Of a stretch of DNA of 64,000 bases, positions 62,538 to 64,000 are shown piece after piece. The notes under the pieces are model-generated. The model was not told where the DNA came from and ran no database searches. It worked only from the letters and a program-made list of their open reading frames with translations. Origin of the DNA: Spodoptera frugiperda (taxonomy: Eukaryota; Arthropoda; Insecta; Lepidoptera; Noctuidae); NCBI RefSeq assembly GCF_023101765.2, contig NC_064236.1, positions 3,534,001 to 3,598,000 of the forward strand, given 5' to 3'. Numbering within the stretch: position 1 is the first letter of the stretch; the number at the start of each line of letters is the position of its first letter. Position numbers and translations under genes: made by a program.

Positions 62538-64000
62538 TTTTTTTACATTTGATGGGTAGACGTTTGGCCGCTATCTCACCTGATGGTAAGTGATGATGCG
62601 GCCTACGGTGGAGCACGTCTGCCCATAAGCAACCTATTCACTCGGGCCTTGAAGACACCCAGGTTATACCCATCAGGAAACACAGACTCCGGCAAGGAGT
62701 TCCACTCCCTAGCAGTTCGCACAAGGAAGCTTGAAGCGAAGCGCTTCGTGCGAGTGGGTGGGATATCTACCATGAAGCGGTGACGCCTCGCCGATTGTTT
62801 TGTGGTTCGATGATGAAAAGGACTAGGGGGAATCAAGTTGTGCAATTCCCCCGCACACTCTCCGAAATGTATCCGGTAATAAACGGAAAGGCTTGCAACC
62901 TTACGCCTGTGTTCGAGGCTTTGAAGCCGGGCCTCCACAAGCGCATCATTGTTGATGAGCTTCTTGGCACGCCTTTCGATTTGTTCTGGTGCATCGAGCT
63001 GGTATTTAACCGAGCCGTCCCAAAGGTGAGAACAGTACTCCACACAAGACCGAACCTGCGCTTGGTACAGGCTCAGTAGCTGTTCCGATGTGAAATACCG
63101 TCTCACCCTCCAGAGGATGCCCAACTTCCTACCAGCCAGATGCGCCTTCGACTTTATACAACGTGTAACAAAAAGGGGGTATACATATCAATTGCACGGT
63201 TTCTAGATAACATAACAAACGATACGGGAAGGGTTTTTTAAACTCATGTTTTCATGGTACCATGTTATGAATTTTTTCCAATCGCGCCGACGCGCGAATC
63301 AAAATTAGGTAGACAGGTACTAGGTGATCAGATTGACAGAAAAAATGTTTCGTAATATTAGCGAGTGATTCCTGCAGGGTTGTGACACGTTTGTATGATT
63401 TGAAATCAAGAACTATGCGATACCAAGTATTTGATACTAATTTTTTTTAAACATATTTTTTGCTGAAACTTTGTCTAGAGATTCTATTCAACCTGTATTC
63501 ATCAGGGCTTTTTGATGTATATGGGTATTTTGTTACACCTTGTATACGAGCCGAAGTTTAGGGTAGGCGATAGAGTTACGCCCAGAAGCTCAAGATGATC
63601 CGATATTGGAACGGATACATCTCGGAAAGTAGGAGTCAGCGGAAATTGGCTCCGTTTGGCAGAGAATAGACACGCCTGGGTTTTTATAGCATTGAACTTG
63701 ACCAAGTTGGCGTCACCCCAATCGGAGACCGCCTTCAAGGAGGAGTTCAACCATTCGACCATGGATTCTCTTAGAGACTGGATCTGTGTTCCGCTAGTCC
63801 GCGCATCGGACACATACCTTTCAACAACTGTGCTGTCATCTGCATACCCAAATTCGTCGTTGATATGCAGCAAAAAGAGCGTTGCTGAAAGTACTGTCCC
63901 CTGAGGACTCCGGCGTTGATGCTAAATTGGTCAGACGAGCAGCCATCAATGACTACTCGGATTGACCGACCCGTAAGGAAGTCAGCAATCCATCTGCACA
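62538..64000 (-). pseudogene. Jockey-like LINE, RT region, runs off the window
   Basis: From right to left: TGRSIRVVIDGCSSDQFSIN, a frameshift near 63895 where the GVPQGS-type block should be, GYADDSTVVERYVSD with the catalytic YADD (flanking residues deleted), LELLGVTLSPTLNFGSY, then a MITE (63159-63542). It resumes as GRKLGILWRVRRYFTSEQLL, QAQVRSCVEYCSHLWDGS and the C-terminus REWNSLPESVFPDGYNLGVF. The 3' UTR with CACCTGATGGTAAGTGATGA ends in a T7 run (A tail on minus) at 62538-62544. The 5' part is outside the window. It is non-functional. Confidence 0.9.
63159..63542. mobile_element. MITE inserted in the Jockey-like LINE, TATA duplication
   Basis: The inverted ends CAACGTGTAACAAAA and TTTTGTTACACCTTG are flanked by TATA (63155-63158 and 63543-63546). 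The LINE reading frame is interrupted precisely here and resumes on the other side. Length 384 bp, no coding capacity. Confidence 0.8.

Overview
This window looks like nuclear DNA of a moth or butterfly. The background is AT-rich and intron-rich. It is crowded with transposable elements of kinds typical of Lepidoptera: an RTE-clade LINE with a (ATC/ATG)n tail, R1- and Jockey-like LINEs, tRNA-derived SINEs, a BEL/Pao LTR element, foldback MITEs, and short repeats ending in a CTAGT motif. There are no bacterial features, rRNA genes, CRISPR arrays or convincing tRNA genes. Every exon model and alignment here was made by eye. Splice phases were checked codon by codon for the three multi-exon genes.

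Left part (1-13.1 kb). A SINE fragment is followed by a palindromic DNA element interrupted by a truncated RTE (9-bp target duplication), a LINE reverse-transcriptase remnant, and a mosaic of four mutually inverted repeat blocks (2.3-4.35 kb). A complete BEL/Pao retrotransposon (5012-10952, minus strand) follows. It has a 5-bp target duplication, two ~230-bp LTRs, a primer-binding site, a purine tract and one uninterrupted 1763-codon polyprotein. A GC-rich terminal exon of an unidentified plus-strand gene (11112-11314) and a TIR element carrying an R1 fragment complete this part.

Gene 1 (13.2-20.1 kb, plus strand). An eight-exon gene encodes a 448-residue proton-coupled amino-acid-transporter-like protein (SLC36 family). 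Its introns contain a Harbinger-like MITE nested in another repeat, a 13-bp minisatellite and LINE tails.

Gene 2 (29.2-50.8 kb coding, minus strand; a likely 5' UTR exon at 52.56 kb). A seven-exon gene encodes a 373-residue SLC35F6-like drug/metabolite-superfamily transporter. Several exons are too short to stand out as open reading frames. Its large introns hold most of the repeats, including a ~1.2-kb near-perfect foldback (36132-37335), a MITE full of GTATCGATAC palindromes (31.6 kb) and a tandem array of LINE tails (42.4 kb).

Right part (53-64 kb). There is an unrecognised single-exon minus-strand gene of 102-106 codons (55.6-55.95 kb). The last three exons of a secreted, cysteine-rich, EGF-containing protein (57625-61119, minus) follow, with an R1-clade LINE (12-bp target duplication) in its last intron. 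Two tail-to-tail Jockey-like LINE copies lie further right, one split by a TATA-flanked MITE. Between them are a cluster of four 22-23-bp palindromes and a candidate plus-strand exon cut off by the LINE.

The two transporters are unrelated in pathway as far as the sequence shows. I found no operon-like or multi-gene system. The most interesting signals are structural: the intronic hairpin, the clustered LTR differences, the palindrome cluster, and two unidentified small proteins.
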